Translations under genes and position numbers: made by a program | The notes under the pieces: generated by a model | Database searches by the model: none | Told to the model about the DNA's origin: nothing | Seen by the model: only the letters and a program-made list of their open reading frames with translations | DNA from: Prosthecobacter vanneervenii | GTDB taxonomy: Bacteria; Verrucomicrobiota; Verrucomicrobiia; Verrucomicrobiales; Verrucomicrobiaceae | Direction of reading: 5' to 3' | Assembly: GCF_014203095.1 (NCBI RefSeq) | Contig: NZ_JACHIG010000001.1 | Location: 124,001 to 188,000 of the forward strand | Length of the DNA: 64,000 nucleotides | Shown here: positions 57,701 through 64,000 of the stretch, piece after piece | How the letters are laid out: every line of letters begins with the position of its first letter | Position numbering within the stretch: the first letter of the stretch is position 1

Positions 57701-60700
57701 CGCAATTTGAAGACCAATCCCAAGGCCACTCTGGCAGGTGCCAATTCCACCTTTGCGCTTGGCGGCTTTGGCGGCACTGGAGGTGATTCCGGCGCTGTCA
57801 CGGTGAACCACTCTGGCTCCATCATTGCCGAAGGGGACAATGCCTTTGGCATCTATGCCCAGTCTGTGAGTGGTGGTGGTGGCAACTCCGCCCTTTCCAT
57901 CTCCAGTCCGGTGTGGATGGCGGCCAACCTCGCGCTGGAGACCCTCCTTGGTGGCGGCTCCACTGGCACGGCCGGAAAAGTGACCATCAACACCAGCGGC
58001 TCCATCAGCATGACTGGAAACAACAGCGTGGCTTTCTTCAGTCAGAGCGTGAATGGCGGCGGAGGAAATGTGAACCAGTTCATGGACTTCAGCCAGCAGG
58101 CTCAGGGACTAGGCGACAACGGACTGCCTTTGCCCGGCAATGCTGGAGACATTGACACCGCGTATGCCTATCTGGACTCGGTGGTCAAGGTGGGTTCGGA
58201 CGCCATCTTTGGTGCGGTAGGGGCAGCGGTGGAAGCCACCCACCTGGGCAGCATTTACTCCCATGGCGACAACAATGGCGGCGGCCTGCTGCAGTCCATC
58301 GGCGGCGGCGGTGGCCGAGGCTCTCAGAATGTCACCCTCGCGACGGATTCAGACATCAACCTCGTTGTGAAGCTGGGCGGCAAAGACGTGAACAGCAGCA
58401 GCGGTGGCAATGTGACCTTCAACCAGACCGGCGGCGTAGATGCCCAGGGAACGCAGAGCGCTGGCGTCACCGTGCAGACCATCGGTGGTGGTGGTGGCGT
58501 GCAGTTCATCACACTTAAAAAAGTGCCCACGGTCACCCCCATGCTGGTGTCTCCTCCGCCAGCAAGCCTCATGGCCTTGCCTCCTCCTCCGCCGCCACTG
58601 ACTGCCACCAGCCTGACGCTCGGTGGCAATGGCGGCCTCAACAACGATGGCGGCACCATCAACACCACCTTCTCAGGCGCTCCCGTCACCAGCAGCGGCG
58701 ACCGTTCTCCCGGTCTGATCATGCAGTCCATCGGCGCAGGAGGGGGGCTGACCTACACGACTCTGGCAGGGGCATCCGGTCTGAATGTGGACATTGGCGG
58801 GCAGAATGGTGCTTCAGGCAATGGTGGAGATATCACCATCATCAACACACGCGACGTGGGCACCAATGGCATTCTGTCCCACGGCATCCTACTGCAGTCC
58901 ATCGGCGGCGGCGGCGGAGCGGTCTTCACGGATCTCGATCCCTCGCTCATCGCGGTGACGCTGAACACGGACAACACCGGCAACGGCGGCCTCATCGATC
59001 TGACCCAAAACGGCAATGTGGTGGTGCAGGGAGACCGCTCCACCGGCATCATTCTGCAGAGCCTCGCCGGAGGCGGCGGGCTGGTGGATGACCTGTTTGC
59101 CGGCGCGGCTGGCGGCACGGGGAACTCCGGACCTGTCACCTTGGTGATGAATGGCAGCATTAGCGCCACAGGTGCTGGAGGCAGCGGCATCTTTGCGCAG
59201 TCGAAAGGCAGCGGCACGCAGGGAAATATCACGGTGACACTGACCACTGCAAAGAGCATTCTCTTCGGCGACGGCGGCATCGGTGTGAAATTCTCTGGCG
59301 GAGCGACAAACCTCTTTACCAACAACGGCTCCGTTTACGGTACGCAGGGCGTCAACGGCCAGGCCTTTGTGGGAGAGGAAGGGGACGACACCTTCCAGAA
59401 CAACGGCGCCTTTGTGGGCAGTGCGGATTTCGGCAGCGGAGCCAACCGCTTCAATAATGCCGCTGGCGCGCTCCTCGTTCTCGGACCGCAGTTCCTGCTG
59501 GGAGCTTCGAACAATCTGCTCATCAATGATAGTGTTTTGGTCCCCGGCGGTAGCGGCCTGGCCCAGCACACAAACATGACGGGCAGCTTCATCCAGAGCA
59601 GCACCGGCACCACCTTCAACGAGCTGGACTTCGGTACGGACAAGCTCGACAACATCTCCATGACCGGCACCGCCAAGCTCGGAGGCCGCATCGATGTGGC
59701 GCTGCTCAATCCGCAGCTCGTGCCCATCGGCCACTTCGAAAAAGTGCTGGTGCATGCAGACGGCGGTGTCACCGATGACGGCGCTGCGCTTACCACAGCG
59801 CCCTCGGTCGTCATCACCTACGACCTGCAGTATCCCGCCACGGGGCAGGATGCGGTCCTGAGCTATGACATCAATTTCAACCCGCCCGGCGGCGGCCTGG
59901 GGCGCAATCTCCTGGAGGTCGGCGGCTACTTCAACAACATCCAAAACGCGGGCAGCTCCCCCTTGCTGGCCCCCACCATCATCGCGCTGCTTTATGCGCC
60001 GGACATGACGACGTATCGCGAGCTGCTCAGCCAGCTCGGGCCGGATTTCTACGGCGAGCAGCAGGCGGAGATGCTGCGCGGCACACAGCGCTTTGGCGAG
60101 ACGATGCTCAACGGCGGCAGCACGCGCTACTCGCTCAAGGAGCGCACCATCTGGTTTGACTTCCTCGGCTCCAACACACTCCACGGTGCCTACGACGACT
60201 ACAAGACCGTGCGCCAGCAGACGCTCGGTTTTGCGCTGGGATATGAAGACATGATCAATGAGCACTGGAGCGCCGGCCTGGCCGTCTCGTATGAAGACAA
60301 TAATGCAAACGGTTACCAAGGACGCTGGAATGCCAATGGCAGCACCGAGCGCTTTGGCGGCCTGGTGCGCTACAAAAACAACGGCCACGAGATCGCGGCC
60401 CTTGTATCCTTTGGCTGGAACAGCATGGACAGCACACGTGTCGGCTCTGTGGCCTATCCGTTTAACACCAGTGTAAACCGCGACATGCAGGTGCTCACCG
60501 CCATGGTGCGCTATGCGCATGAGTTTGTAGGAGACACCTTTTACATCAAGCCGCAGGTGGACCTGGGCGTGACCCAGCTCAGCGCCAGTGCCGCACGCGA
60601 ACGCGGTGGTGCCACCACCCCCCAGGCACCCGGAGTCGTGGAGGCCACCAACCTGGCCCTGCTGGGCTACAATGAAGCCCATGCCTGGGTGCGTCCCGCA

Positions 60701-61000
60701 GTCACCGTGCGCAAGGCCATCATCGTCACCAATACCACGCGCATCAGCCTGCACACGGAGATGGGCTATCAGTATTACATCAACGGCAACGACACTTATG
60801 TGAAAGCCGGGTTTGTAGGAGCCCCTATTGGAGTGGACCCGATGAATGTCCCCATCGGCCTCGGCTCCATGGCCAGCCTCAGCGTCGGTCTGCAGGTGCT
60901 CATCATGAACGACCTCTCCTTTGGCCTCTACTACACCAAGGCCCTGGCCAAACACTACCACATGGATCTCTACAACTTCCGGTTTAACAAGAGCTTCTGA
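48731..61000 (+). CDS. Giant autotransporter with about 48 glycine-rich repeat units
   Basis: 4,089 residues, 12.3 kb. A signal peptide (VMIFVMLAGMAHPLLAAD, cut near residue 45) precedes a passenger built of about 48 units of roughly 70 residues. The units share a core such as YGVLAQSIGGGGGNGG followed by a Val/Ala-rich strand and GLGGSGGxGG. The repetition and the sparse Cys suggest a long beta-solenoid or Gly-rich fibre. A Pro-rich stretch lies near residue 3,270. The last 300 residues form the outer-membrane barrel (ERTIWFDFLGSNTLHGAYDD onwards), ending in FRFNKSF with a terminal Phe. This fits a type V (autotransporter) surface protein, likely adhesive or biofilm-forming. No transfer or truncation is evident; the reading frame is intact throughout. 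Confidence 0.92.
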   Translation: MRATYPKSSTVAPSFSHEKPLSRLLTDAVMIFVMLAGMAHPLLAADPPPSSTSTVGQTVSNPETGMSTKVSSLITDPVGTPTAGTTAFVRTEDGYVFLVKAVGDTVYNEDSPPVGFKILSKDTTTKTVTLQNPLDATKTATLGYEILYTDLQANFLGADTAGATTPPTVVSGADGVRVVYTGQNGSNGRDGALFVPPRSGGNGAAGPTVNYTTSFNISTTNKIGLEVGSIGGKGGNGGDSYLSFWDGRDGGNGGAGGTVTAINNTGFQIATTGDNMYGIYAYSRSGQAGNGGSGFAAPGGGTGGHSSDGGNVTVTNNGTIITAGAGAYGIYALSVSNNGGNGGSTWGLVGQAGSGNYGGNGGTVTVTNSSTGSIYTYGSQAHGIVAQSIGGSGGSSGTSANLLLSLNGAADNGGNGGQVNVYNSGVISTTGAGARGIMAQSIGGGGGAGGTSVGLFALGGAGSNGGSGGVVTVENRVGGTIHTTGVKADGIMAQSIGGSGGSGSNSFGLLALGGGGSKAGNASAVTVWNLGTITTENDGARGIVAQSIGGGGGDGGSTGGLVSVGGTGSGGGDSGVVTVIQGGTITTRGKDAQGILAQSIGGGGGNGGSSGSIGLMAGVSVGGDGGKGGKGGNVDITLQGISSSQASLIGTTGDRSQGIYAQSVGGGGGNGGGAVTVTAGFDAAASFAVGGQGGSAGDGGIVTLGRGTGGSSNVTTFGDNSTAVFLQSVGGGGGSGGFAVAVALSSGFTSGSLSVAIGGNGGGGGKGGDVSAGAFSSGGVLTASGFKGDIFTQGDQSYGFLAQSVGGGGGNGGLAVSVAGSTSLAMSGSLAIGLGGTGAGGGAGGTVKAGVEGTITTIGNNSTALQAQSIGGGGGNGGGSIAVSLTASGGPAGAMGLSIGGNAGPASNGGDVTLATRNSSILTRGDNSKGIVVQSVGGGGGNGGYAVSAGAAGSITDAAAVNVGLGGKGGGGGNGGTVKADLQSDVETSSVMIARAQDPVTGADIPAHYGKNATGVLVQSVGGGGGTGGFSVAAGGALAGTGSGAVSVGLGGSGGTGGTGGSVTVSSTGTILTKGDSSAGLVAQSIGGGGGAGGFSIAVAGAGASAGSGGITVGLGGSGGPGNYAQDVTVNTSIGKITTYGKDSHGVVAQSVGGGGGTGGYDVSVAGAGAGGGSGAISVGLGGSGGAGSYSGTVRLTVNNDVSTYGKNSSGVVAQSIGGGGGTGGYNVSASGAGSMSGSGAISVGLGGSGGSGSNGGEVYATVTGKVETLLENSYGVLAQSIGGGGGNGGYNVSVAGAGGTGAGAVSVGLGGNGSGGGNGLKVELTSSGTIHTVGKGSAGLMAQSIGGGGGSGGFNVNVALAATASGSGAISVGLGGSGAGGGDGGAVTLRSTGNVLTEGNGSIGIGAQSIGGGGGSGGFDVSVPVAIGNGAGAIGVGLGGSGGGGGNATGTVDLKVTNNVTTKGKKSIAVLAQSIGGGGGNGGFDITAPIAAGGTGAGALGISIGGSAAAGGNAGIVISDVTGIITTEKDGSLGILAQSLGGGGGSGGMAISGAVSLAGTGSGAVSIGLGGSGGVGGNAANVTNTLTGSAYTVGKDSSGVVAQSIGGGGGSGGISISGAIAMAKDGAGALAFGLGGSGGTGGDAGALVTNTVVGYVQTQGDNSYGVLSQSMGGGGGSGGLNVSGTITAAKTGSGGLAIGIGGLGGDGGDGKDVISNVTGGVITSGKGSVAIAAQSLGGGGGAGGLNVTGSINVTKENGGTLGVGVGGFGGAGGNAGTVTSTVVATSAYDNLIGTIGDNSTAILAQSVGGGGGAGGMNITGGLNITGKSGASIGVGLGGFGGVAGNGGVVTVNATGNIITQGNQSHGIEAQSIGGAGGDGGINVTGTMAFAQSPATTAAVSVGVGGFGGNGGSSEAVTVNYNGTLTARPMVVLPPVGGHPAQAVYVDGEGSNGIMAQSIGGGGGNGGMNVSGGISYVGGTGHGYGIVVGVGGYGGNGGNAGTATVNVTGGDSITGYGTGHSAILAQSIGGGGGTGAMNVSGGITSDSGLLFGVGGSAGAGGIAKTVTVNATTNVYTSTINNDDDTSSAGVLAQSIGGGGGNGGLNVTGGLAIAKQNSVPSVNFGIGGSGGAGASSGDVNVTLIGDAITSGNWVHGIMAQSIAGGGGNGAMNVGGQLNFASSESSGGNTDLSIIAGIGGTAGDGAVAGNVTIINTGTVTTAGDNARGVAAQSIGGGGGTGGMNVTGIYAKNSNPITVGVGGTGGSGGEAGNATVLRGTATLAAGKVTTDGVNAYGIEASSIGGGGGDAGMNFNVGYSTIGEASSKPGFAAVFTIGGGGGTAASGHSATVVNYSAVETKKDYAYGILAQSIGGGGGNANFNIGVTHAGASTSADSNLYNKPNQNMALSVAVGGATGDGGNGGDVAVTQVGNIITVGKQAIGILAQSIGGGGGNAGLDVGFVKADGGKMGITIGREGGTGGYGGTVTLNYTGTLSTTGEMAFGLLAQSIGNGGGNSSSTTISGEVPTDQNDLGQTRPQSAAIAIGLAGGQGGYGGAVILNSNGKITTTGRRAYGAFAQSVGGGGGNGGKANTAGITAPVIAMSLGGTGGSGSYGGQVDLTNTSIVETFGEEAAGLLAQSIGGGGGNGGSTYSGGTKTGDTGITMGIGGVGGPGMDGGIVNVINDGIIVTHNLAAHGILAQSIGGGGGDGGSAISILRAMHPTTTNASNTTRVAVNVGGNGGTGGDGKAVTVTNRGGIGTYEAASVGIFAQSIGGGGGNGNSVLSAALAGTSGNNVGINIGGNGGTGGTGGNVTVNNLITADPNSGKIITLGDKAYGILAMSVGGGGGTGSNVASISRGTGSGDGGTTVSQVQFSIGGNGGQGGSAGVVEVTNQGSISTQGAGAHGIVAQSVGGGGGNGGMAISGDLAFGSSIPSSNKTFNVAIGGQGDQGGTGGAVTVNNSGSIHVLGKGAYGIYAQSIGGGGGDGGFALAFSRNLKTNPKATLAGANSTFALGGFGGTGGDSGAVTVNHSGSIIAEGDNAFGIYAQSVSGGGGNSALSISSPVWMAANLALETLLGGGSTGTAGKVTINTSGSISMTGNNSVAFFSQSVNGGGGNVNQFMDFSQQAQGLGDNGLPLPGNAGDIDTAYAYLDSVVKVGSDAIFGAVGAAVEATHLGSIYSHGDNNGGGLLQSIGGGGGRGSQNVTLATDSDINLVVKLGGKDVNSSSGGNVTFNQTGGVDAQGTQSAGVTVQTIGGGGGVQFITLKKVPTVTPMLVSPPPASLMALPPPPPPLTATSLTLGGNGGLNNDGGTINTTFSGAPVTSSGDRSPGLIMQSIGAGGGLTYTTLAGASGLNVDIGGQNGASGNGGDITIINTRDVGTNGILSHGILLQSIGGGGGAVFTDLDPSLIAVTLNTDNTGNGGLIDLTQNGNVVVQGDRSTGIILQSLAGGGGLVDDLFAGAAGGTGNSGPVTLVMNGSISATGAGGSGIFAQSKGSGTQGNITVTLTTAKSILFGDGGIGVKFSGGATNLFTNNGSVYGTQGVNGQAFVGEEGDDTFQNNGAFVGSADFGSGANRFNNAAGALLVLGPQFLLGASNNLLINDSVLVPGGSGLAQHTNMTGSFIQSSTGTTFNELDFGTDKLDNISMTGTAKLGGRIDVALLNPQLVPIGHFEKVLVHADGGVTDDGAALTTAPSVVITYDLQYPATGQDAVLSYDINFNPPGGGLGRNLLEVGGYFNNIQNAGSSPLLAPTIIALLYAPDMTTYRELLSQLGPDFYGEQQAEMLRGTQRFGETMLNGGSTRYSLKERTIWFDFLGSNTLHGAYDDYKTVRQQTLGFALGYEDMINEHWSAGLAVSYEDNNANGYQGRWNANGSTERFGGLVRYKNNGHEIAALVSFGWNSMDSTRVGSVAYPFNTSVNRDMQVLTAMVRYAHEFVGDTFYIKPQVDLGVTQLSASAARERGGATTPQAPGVVEATNLALLGYNEAHAWVRPAVTVRKAIIVTNTTRISLHTEMGYQYYINGNDTYVKAGFVGAPIGVDPMNVPIGLGSMASLSVGLQVLIMNDLSFGLYYTKALAKHYHMDLYNFRFNKSF

Positions 61001-61014
61001 GGAAGGTGGATTAT

Positions 61015-61058
61015 TTTTACCCGGATAATAATATGGCTTGATTTCTATCCGGGTAAAA
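61015..61058. promoter_or_regulatory. Perfect 13-bp inverted repeat upstream of the DUF2239 gene
   Basis: TTTTACCCGGATA at 61015 and TATCCGGGTAAAA at 61046 are exact inverted complements with an 18-base spacer, ending 12 bases before the DUF2239 start. There is no T-run after the stem, so it does not look like a plus-strand terminator for the autotransporter. The half-sites, each containing CCGG, and the position suggest an operator for a dimeric repressor. Confidence 0.6.
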
Positions 61059-61070
61059 TTAGCATGACTC

Positions 61071-61724
61071 ATGCTAGAAGCAGCCACACATCTATCTTTT
61101 TCCACCTTTCAGGGGTACAACCGGATCGCCACAGGAGGGCTGTTGCAAAACGCTCTGGCGCTCAAGCGAGCACTGGAAGGTTTGCCGCAGGAGCCGGTGC
61201 TGATCTTTGACGATGCCACAGGCCGCATGGTCGAAGTGGACACCCGGGGCACGGACAAAGAGGTGGAAGCTCGCCTGTTAGCACGATTTTCCAAGACTGA
61301 ATCCACCCCGGCTGTAGAAGGCCCTGTGGAAACCGCAGCTCCGCGCGGGCGTGGTCGTCCCAGGCTCGGGGTGGTGCCGCGGGAGATTACACTGCTGCCT
61401 CGCCACTGGGAGTGGCTGGACACACAGCCTGGAGGAGCCTCGGTGGCTCTGAGAAAGCTGGTCGAGGAAGCCCGTCGCCAAGGCAGCGAAAAAGACCAAG
61501 CACGGAAAGCACAGGAACGTGCCTACCACTTCATGGTAGCCCTGGCCGGTGATCTTCCGGGCTTTGAGGAGGCGGCGCGTGCCCTTTTTGCCCATGATGC
61601 GCAGCGGCTGCATGAAAATCTCTCCACTTGGCCCCGTGATGTGAGCGACCATGTGATGAAGCTGGCGTGGGGGGAAGAATGGCAGACCCTCATTCAACGA
61701 AAAATGGAAGGAATGCAGGCATGA
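61071..61724 (+). CDS. DUF2239 family protein
   Basis: 217 residues from the ATG at 61071. The N-terminal half (GGLLQNALALKRALEGLPQE; VLIFDDATGRMVEVDTRG) and the C-terminal segments (GVVPREITLLPRHWEWLDTQ; ALAGDLPGFEEAARALFAHD) match the DUF2239 pattern, including a Pro/Arg-rich link (APRGRGRPRLG). The function is unknown. It starts 12 bases after the inverted repeat and overlaps the next gene by 4 bases, so the pair are probably one regulated operon. Confidence 0.9.
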   Translation: MLEAATHLSFSTFQGYNRIATGGLLQNALALKRALEGLPQEPVLIFDDATGRMVEVDTRGTDKEVEARLLARFSKTESTPAVEGPVETAAPRGRGRPRLGVVPREITLLPRHWEWLDTQPGGASVALRKLVEEARRQGSEKDQARKAQERAYHFMVALAGDLPGFEEAARALFAHDAQRLHENLSTWPRDVSDHVMKLAWGEEWQTLIQRKMEGMQA

Positions 61725-62416
61725 CTGCGGCATCTCAATCTCAGTCCTACCTGATGCCTAATGCAGCGGATATGCTCAGACAGAAAGAATGCGAGCGGCG
61801 GATTTACCGGACCGACTCAGACTTTCTGGGGAAGATTGAACCTTTGGCGCAATGGTTTTGCGATAAATATCCCGGTAATAGGCAGCCCAAACATTATTGC
61901 GAATTGGTTTCTGGCCGGTATGGCAAAGGTTCATATGATTTTGCCGTGCGTCACATGATCCGCTGGGGCAGGGCGGATGCGCGGCTCATAGAGGATGCGT
62001 TTCAGATCAGCCTGCCTCCATTCATTCACGAATTCTACTCGCAGGTGCAAGAAGCTGTTCTCGTCTGGCGGAACATCATTCACATCCTGCCTCCTGAGGA
62101 AGTGATTGCCTGGGAGCGGCAAAACCGGGAATGGGAGGGTAAGGGAAACGGGCCTGTCAGGCTCGTACGGTTCATAAAGTCCTACAGTGTTTCAGGAGAC
62201 ATTGCGATTCGTAGAAGTGTCAGTGATGACAAGTGGCGTATGTTTTATGTGAGTGTGGATGATGAAGCGAACTACGAGGAGGCAAGGCTTGATCACTATA
62301 CGTTGGCAGAGGATTTGGACTCATGGCTGCAGTATCTGATGACAAATGATGGCGCCTATTCACAAGATGAGTTTCATCAGTCTGAAGCGGCGTATTTGAT
62401 GACTCGAGTCACGTGA
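61721..62416 (+). CDS. Hypothetical protein, possibly SMI1/KNR4-like
   Basis: 231 residues from the ATG at 61721, which overlaps the DUF2239 stop by 4 bases (ATGA) and has GGAAGG nearby upstream. It is cytoplasmic and mixed alpha/beta. The segment SLPPFIHEFYSQVQEAVLVW and the following region resemble the LPPxxxEFY pattern of the SMI1/KNR4 (SUKH) superfamily, which includes immunity proteins. This match is weak and by eye. Confidence 0.5.
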   Translation: MTAASQSQSYLMPNAADMLRQKECERRIYRTDSDFLGKIEPLAQWFCDKYPGNRQPKHYCELVSGRYGKGSYDFAVRHMIRWGRADARLIEDAFQISLPPFIHEFYSQVQEAVLVWRNIIHILPPEEVIAWERQNREWEGKGNGPVRLVRFIKSYSVSGDIAIRRSVSDDKWRMFYVSVDDEANYEEARLDHYTLAEDLDSWLQYLMTNDGAYSQDEFHQSEAAYLMTRVT

Positions 62417-62567
62417 TCTAAGCTTTCGTTACCCCCGACGAGCTGCTCCTCAAGCGGGAGCGACTGGAGATCGTAGGGGTGGCCGGATTTAATGGATGGA
62501 AAGCGGTCAAAAAGCGTGTTTTGACAATCACTTCACAGCCGACATTTCTAGTTAGACATAGTGCGCC

Positions 62568-63287
62568 ATGAGAACTCTGAAAACCATCTTGATCCTGCTG
62601 TCTTTGTTTGGCATCCAGGCGTCGGCACATGACTTGGAACGGGATGCATCTTCATCCATATGGCAGGTGCGCTACTGTCTGACGGGCAGGTTTGCAGTAG
62701 CGGACTCCACGGCGCGGCGGCTCCTCGAAAAATTAAGCTTGGATTCCCATTCAGGCGTGGCAAGTCAGGCTTTTGCACATTATTCCGGCCTGTTCCTTGA
62801 TCTTGACCAACAAGTGGTGCTGGCAGCTTTTCGACGCGGCGAATTCGATCTTGTGGGTATTAACATGAAGGATCGAAAGGCGTTCGAGACGCCAGGCTTT
62901 TGGGCGTTGAATCTCAGGCGAGTGGAAGCGCCTGATCTGCAAGCGCGCGCCATTCGCGCCCTGGGCCTGTGTGGCAGCCAGGAAAACCTTTCTCTGCTGC
63001 AGGAATATCGAAACTCGGACAATCCCTACCTGCTGCACGAACTGGCCAAGGCATTGCATCGTCTCGGTGATGAAGCGGGGTATCTAAATGTCATTGAGGC
63101 CATTCTACGTCTGCCGCCTGCATCGGCCGTGCACTACCAGACCCTTGCGATTGACTGCCTGATTCAAAGTCATCCCGCCAAAGCCCGTGAAAGCTGGAAT
63201 AAGCTGCACGCTGCGATCGCGTCCATGCCTGATCTCCAGCCCAACTGGATGTGCGGCCACATTTTCCAGGAGGAGCGATTGCCGTAA
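62568..63287 (+). CDS. Exported HEAT-repeat-like protein, hypothetical
   Basis: 239 residues from the ATG at 62568. A signal peptide (MRTLKTILILLSLFGIQASA) is followed by an alpha-helical chain with repeat-like helices (SGVASQAFAHYSGLF; DLQARAIRALGLCGSQENLS; HELAKALHRLGDEAGYLNVI) resembling HEAT repeats. No catalytic motif is seen. The gap before it (62417-62567) contains nothing I can support as a site. Confidence 0.65.
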   Translation: MRTLKTILILLSLFGIQASAHDLERDASSSIWQVRYCLTGRFAVADSTARRLLEKLSLDSHSGVASQAFAHYSGLFLDLDQQVVLAAFRRGEFDLVGINMKDRKAFETPGFWALNLRRVEAPDLQARAIRALGLCGSQENLSLLQEYRNSDNPYLLHELAKALHRLGDEAGYLNVIEAILRLPPASAVHYQTLAIDCLIQSHPAKARESWNKLHAAIASMPDLQPNWMCGHIFQEERLP

Positions 63288-63330
63288 ATCGAGAGGCTGA
63301 AACCACGATACGCAGCGGCATTGCGGGCAA

Positions 63331-63780
63331 TTAGCCGCTCACTTCAGTGCCGCAGTTTGGGCATGCGTCCGCACCTTCCGCGATGCCGTAGCCGCAGCGT
63401 GTGCAGTCCGCTACAATGCGCCGGCGTTGTGTGTCCATGAATCCGGTTTCAGGCTCAGCCTTCCTGGACTTGTCCATGGACCAAGGGGGATCCTTCCAAA
63501 AGACGCCGCTGGAGAGTCCGCAGCTGCATTCAGTGGTGACACGTTTCCCAGAGGGCAGGGCGATGGTTACTTCATAGTATGAGGGGCCACCCCGGTTCCC
63601 CAGGAGGGTTGGCAGCCAGTGGATGCGCAGGTGCCTGGCCCCTTTTTTGCGGATGACAGCACGGATTTCCGCCTTGTGGCATCCGATTTCCAGCCATTTC
63701 AAAATAACCACCACACCGATGAACAGGAAGAACCCCCAGCCGGAAGTCTGTGATGTCGATGCCGGGTGGGGCATTCGCAT
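63331..63780 (-). CDS. Membrane protein with C-terminal zinc ribbon, hypothetical
   Basis: 149 residues from the ATG at 63780; a GTG at 63834 would add 18 residues. One membrane segment (WGFFLFIGVVVILKWLEIGC) follows a short N-terminus. A beta-rich middle (YYEVTIALPSGKRVTTECSC) is followed by a C-terminal zinc ribbon (CTRCGYGIAEGADACPNCGT). The family is unknown. It is convergent with the HEAT-like gene. Confidence 0.6.
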   Translation of the reverse strand: MRMPHPASTSQTSGWGFFLFIGVVVILKWLEIGCHKAEIRAVIRKKGARHLRIHWLPTLLGNRGGPSYYEVTIALPSGKRVTTECSCGLSSGVFWKDPPWSMDKSRKAEPETGFMDTQRRRIVADCTRCGYGIAEGADACPNCGTEVSG

Positions 63781-63901
63781 AAAGCTACGGGGCGGGAGGG
63801 CTTTGTCGATTCCATTAGCAGCCGCCGTTTCCACTCAGGCCGTGCGCAATGGGTGGTTGCATCCAGCGGCGGCTTCGCCTAGATGCTGGCAGCCACAACC
63901 C

Positions 63902-64000
63902 ATGCCCCACGCCCTTCTTCTCAAGTTTCCTGGAACCAATTGCGATGCCGAAACCGCCCGCGCTCTGGAGGCGGCGGGCTTCACCTCCGAGGTGCTGCCA
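63902..64000 (+). CDS. purQ: Phosphoribosylformylglycinamidine synthase subunit PurQ, 5' end
   Basis: 33 codons from an ATG at 63902 to the window edge. The protein starts MPHALLLKFPGTNCDAETAR, the conserved N-terminus of PurQ (FPGTNCD). PurQ supplies ammonia from glutamine to the PurL subunit in purine synthesis. The catalytic Cys lies beyond the window. Confidence 0.9.
   Translation, partial: MPHALLLKFPGTNCDAETARALEAAGFTSEVLP

Noticed and set aside
48731-59200. CRISPR-like regular repetition within the giant autotransporter
   Set aside because: Repeats are coding, diverged, about 210 bases apart and in one open frame, with no unique-spacer pattern.
61015-61058. Inverted repeat as the terminator of the giant autotransporter
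   Set aside because: No T-run follows the second arm; A residues follow instead, which fits an operator better.
58889-61105. 738-codon minus-strand frame opposite the autotransporter barrel
   Set aside because: Antisense shadow; the sense strand encodes a barrel with a terminal Phe and continues the same frame as the passenger.

Overview
The window is a GC-rich bacterial chromosome segment that looks like Verrucomicrobiota, probably a Verrucomicrobiaceae / Prosthecobacter-type organism. This rests on family content rather than a marker-gene comparison: a DUF4159 protein, a PEP-CTERM protein built of autotransporter-associated strand repeats, a kelch/DUF1929 megaprotein, an ABCG-type transporter fused to sensor-like domains, and many short intergenic palindromic repeats.

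Layout. 1-1088: right-hand end of an integrated element, with a tyrosine recombinase running off the left edge and a displaced 3' fragment of a tRNA-Leu(CAA) gene as the junction. 1137-4572: DUF4159 protein, RDD membrane protein and typA. 4862-9886: a 1,674-residue PEP-CTERM surface protein. 9897-13794: dispersed-repeat copies, then a small mobile-type module (HTH protein with three in-frame 61-residue repeats, DUF3987 primase/helicase-like protein, zinc-ribbon protein inside an inverted-repeat pair). 13795-17607 (minus): two small hypotheticals, a ferredoxin and its small cysteine-containing neighbour, and an NtrC-type response regulator that lacks the GAFTGA loop. 17877-22917: a secreted low-complexity protein and a large ABC transporter. 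23067-27288 (minus): Phd-type antitoxin with an unrecognised partner, VOC protein, SUKH-like protein, DsbD, CDGSH protein. 27511-29034: short autotransporter. 29128-30823 (minus): pyrD and an SGNH hydrolase. 31006-33131: rpmJ-rpsM-rpsK-rpsD (rpmJ is only 37 codons) and a DUF971 protein. 33262-34474: two hypotheticals. 34630-36660 (minus): topoisomerase IV/gyrase subunit A-like protein. 36839-44761: a 2,640-residue secreted kelch/PA14/LamG/PKD/beta-propeller/cytochrome c protein. 44777-45486: three repeat elements in a row. 45570-48562 (minus): secreted nitrilase-family hydrolase, dprA, membrane-anchored coiled-coil protein. 48731-61000: a 4,089-residue autotransporter with about 48 glycine-rich repeat units. 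61071-63780: DUF2239 protein, an SMI1-like protein, a HEAT-like secreted protein, a zinc-ribbon membrane protein. 63902-64000: the start of purQ.

Housekeeping genes (typA, pyrD, ribosomal proteins, topoisomerase, dprA, purQ) are interleaved with an unusually large investment in the cell surface: three giant exported proteins occupy about 25 kb, roughly 40% of the window. The least ordinary items are the degenerate sigma-54-type activator, the giant repeat autotransporter, the multidomain cytochrome protein, the repeat-bearing HTH protein, the mobile-looking ATTTGGA...TCCAAAT element family, and an antitoxin paired with a non-RelE partner. I see no CRISPR array, rRNA or intact tRNA.
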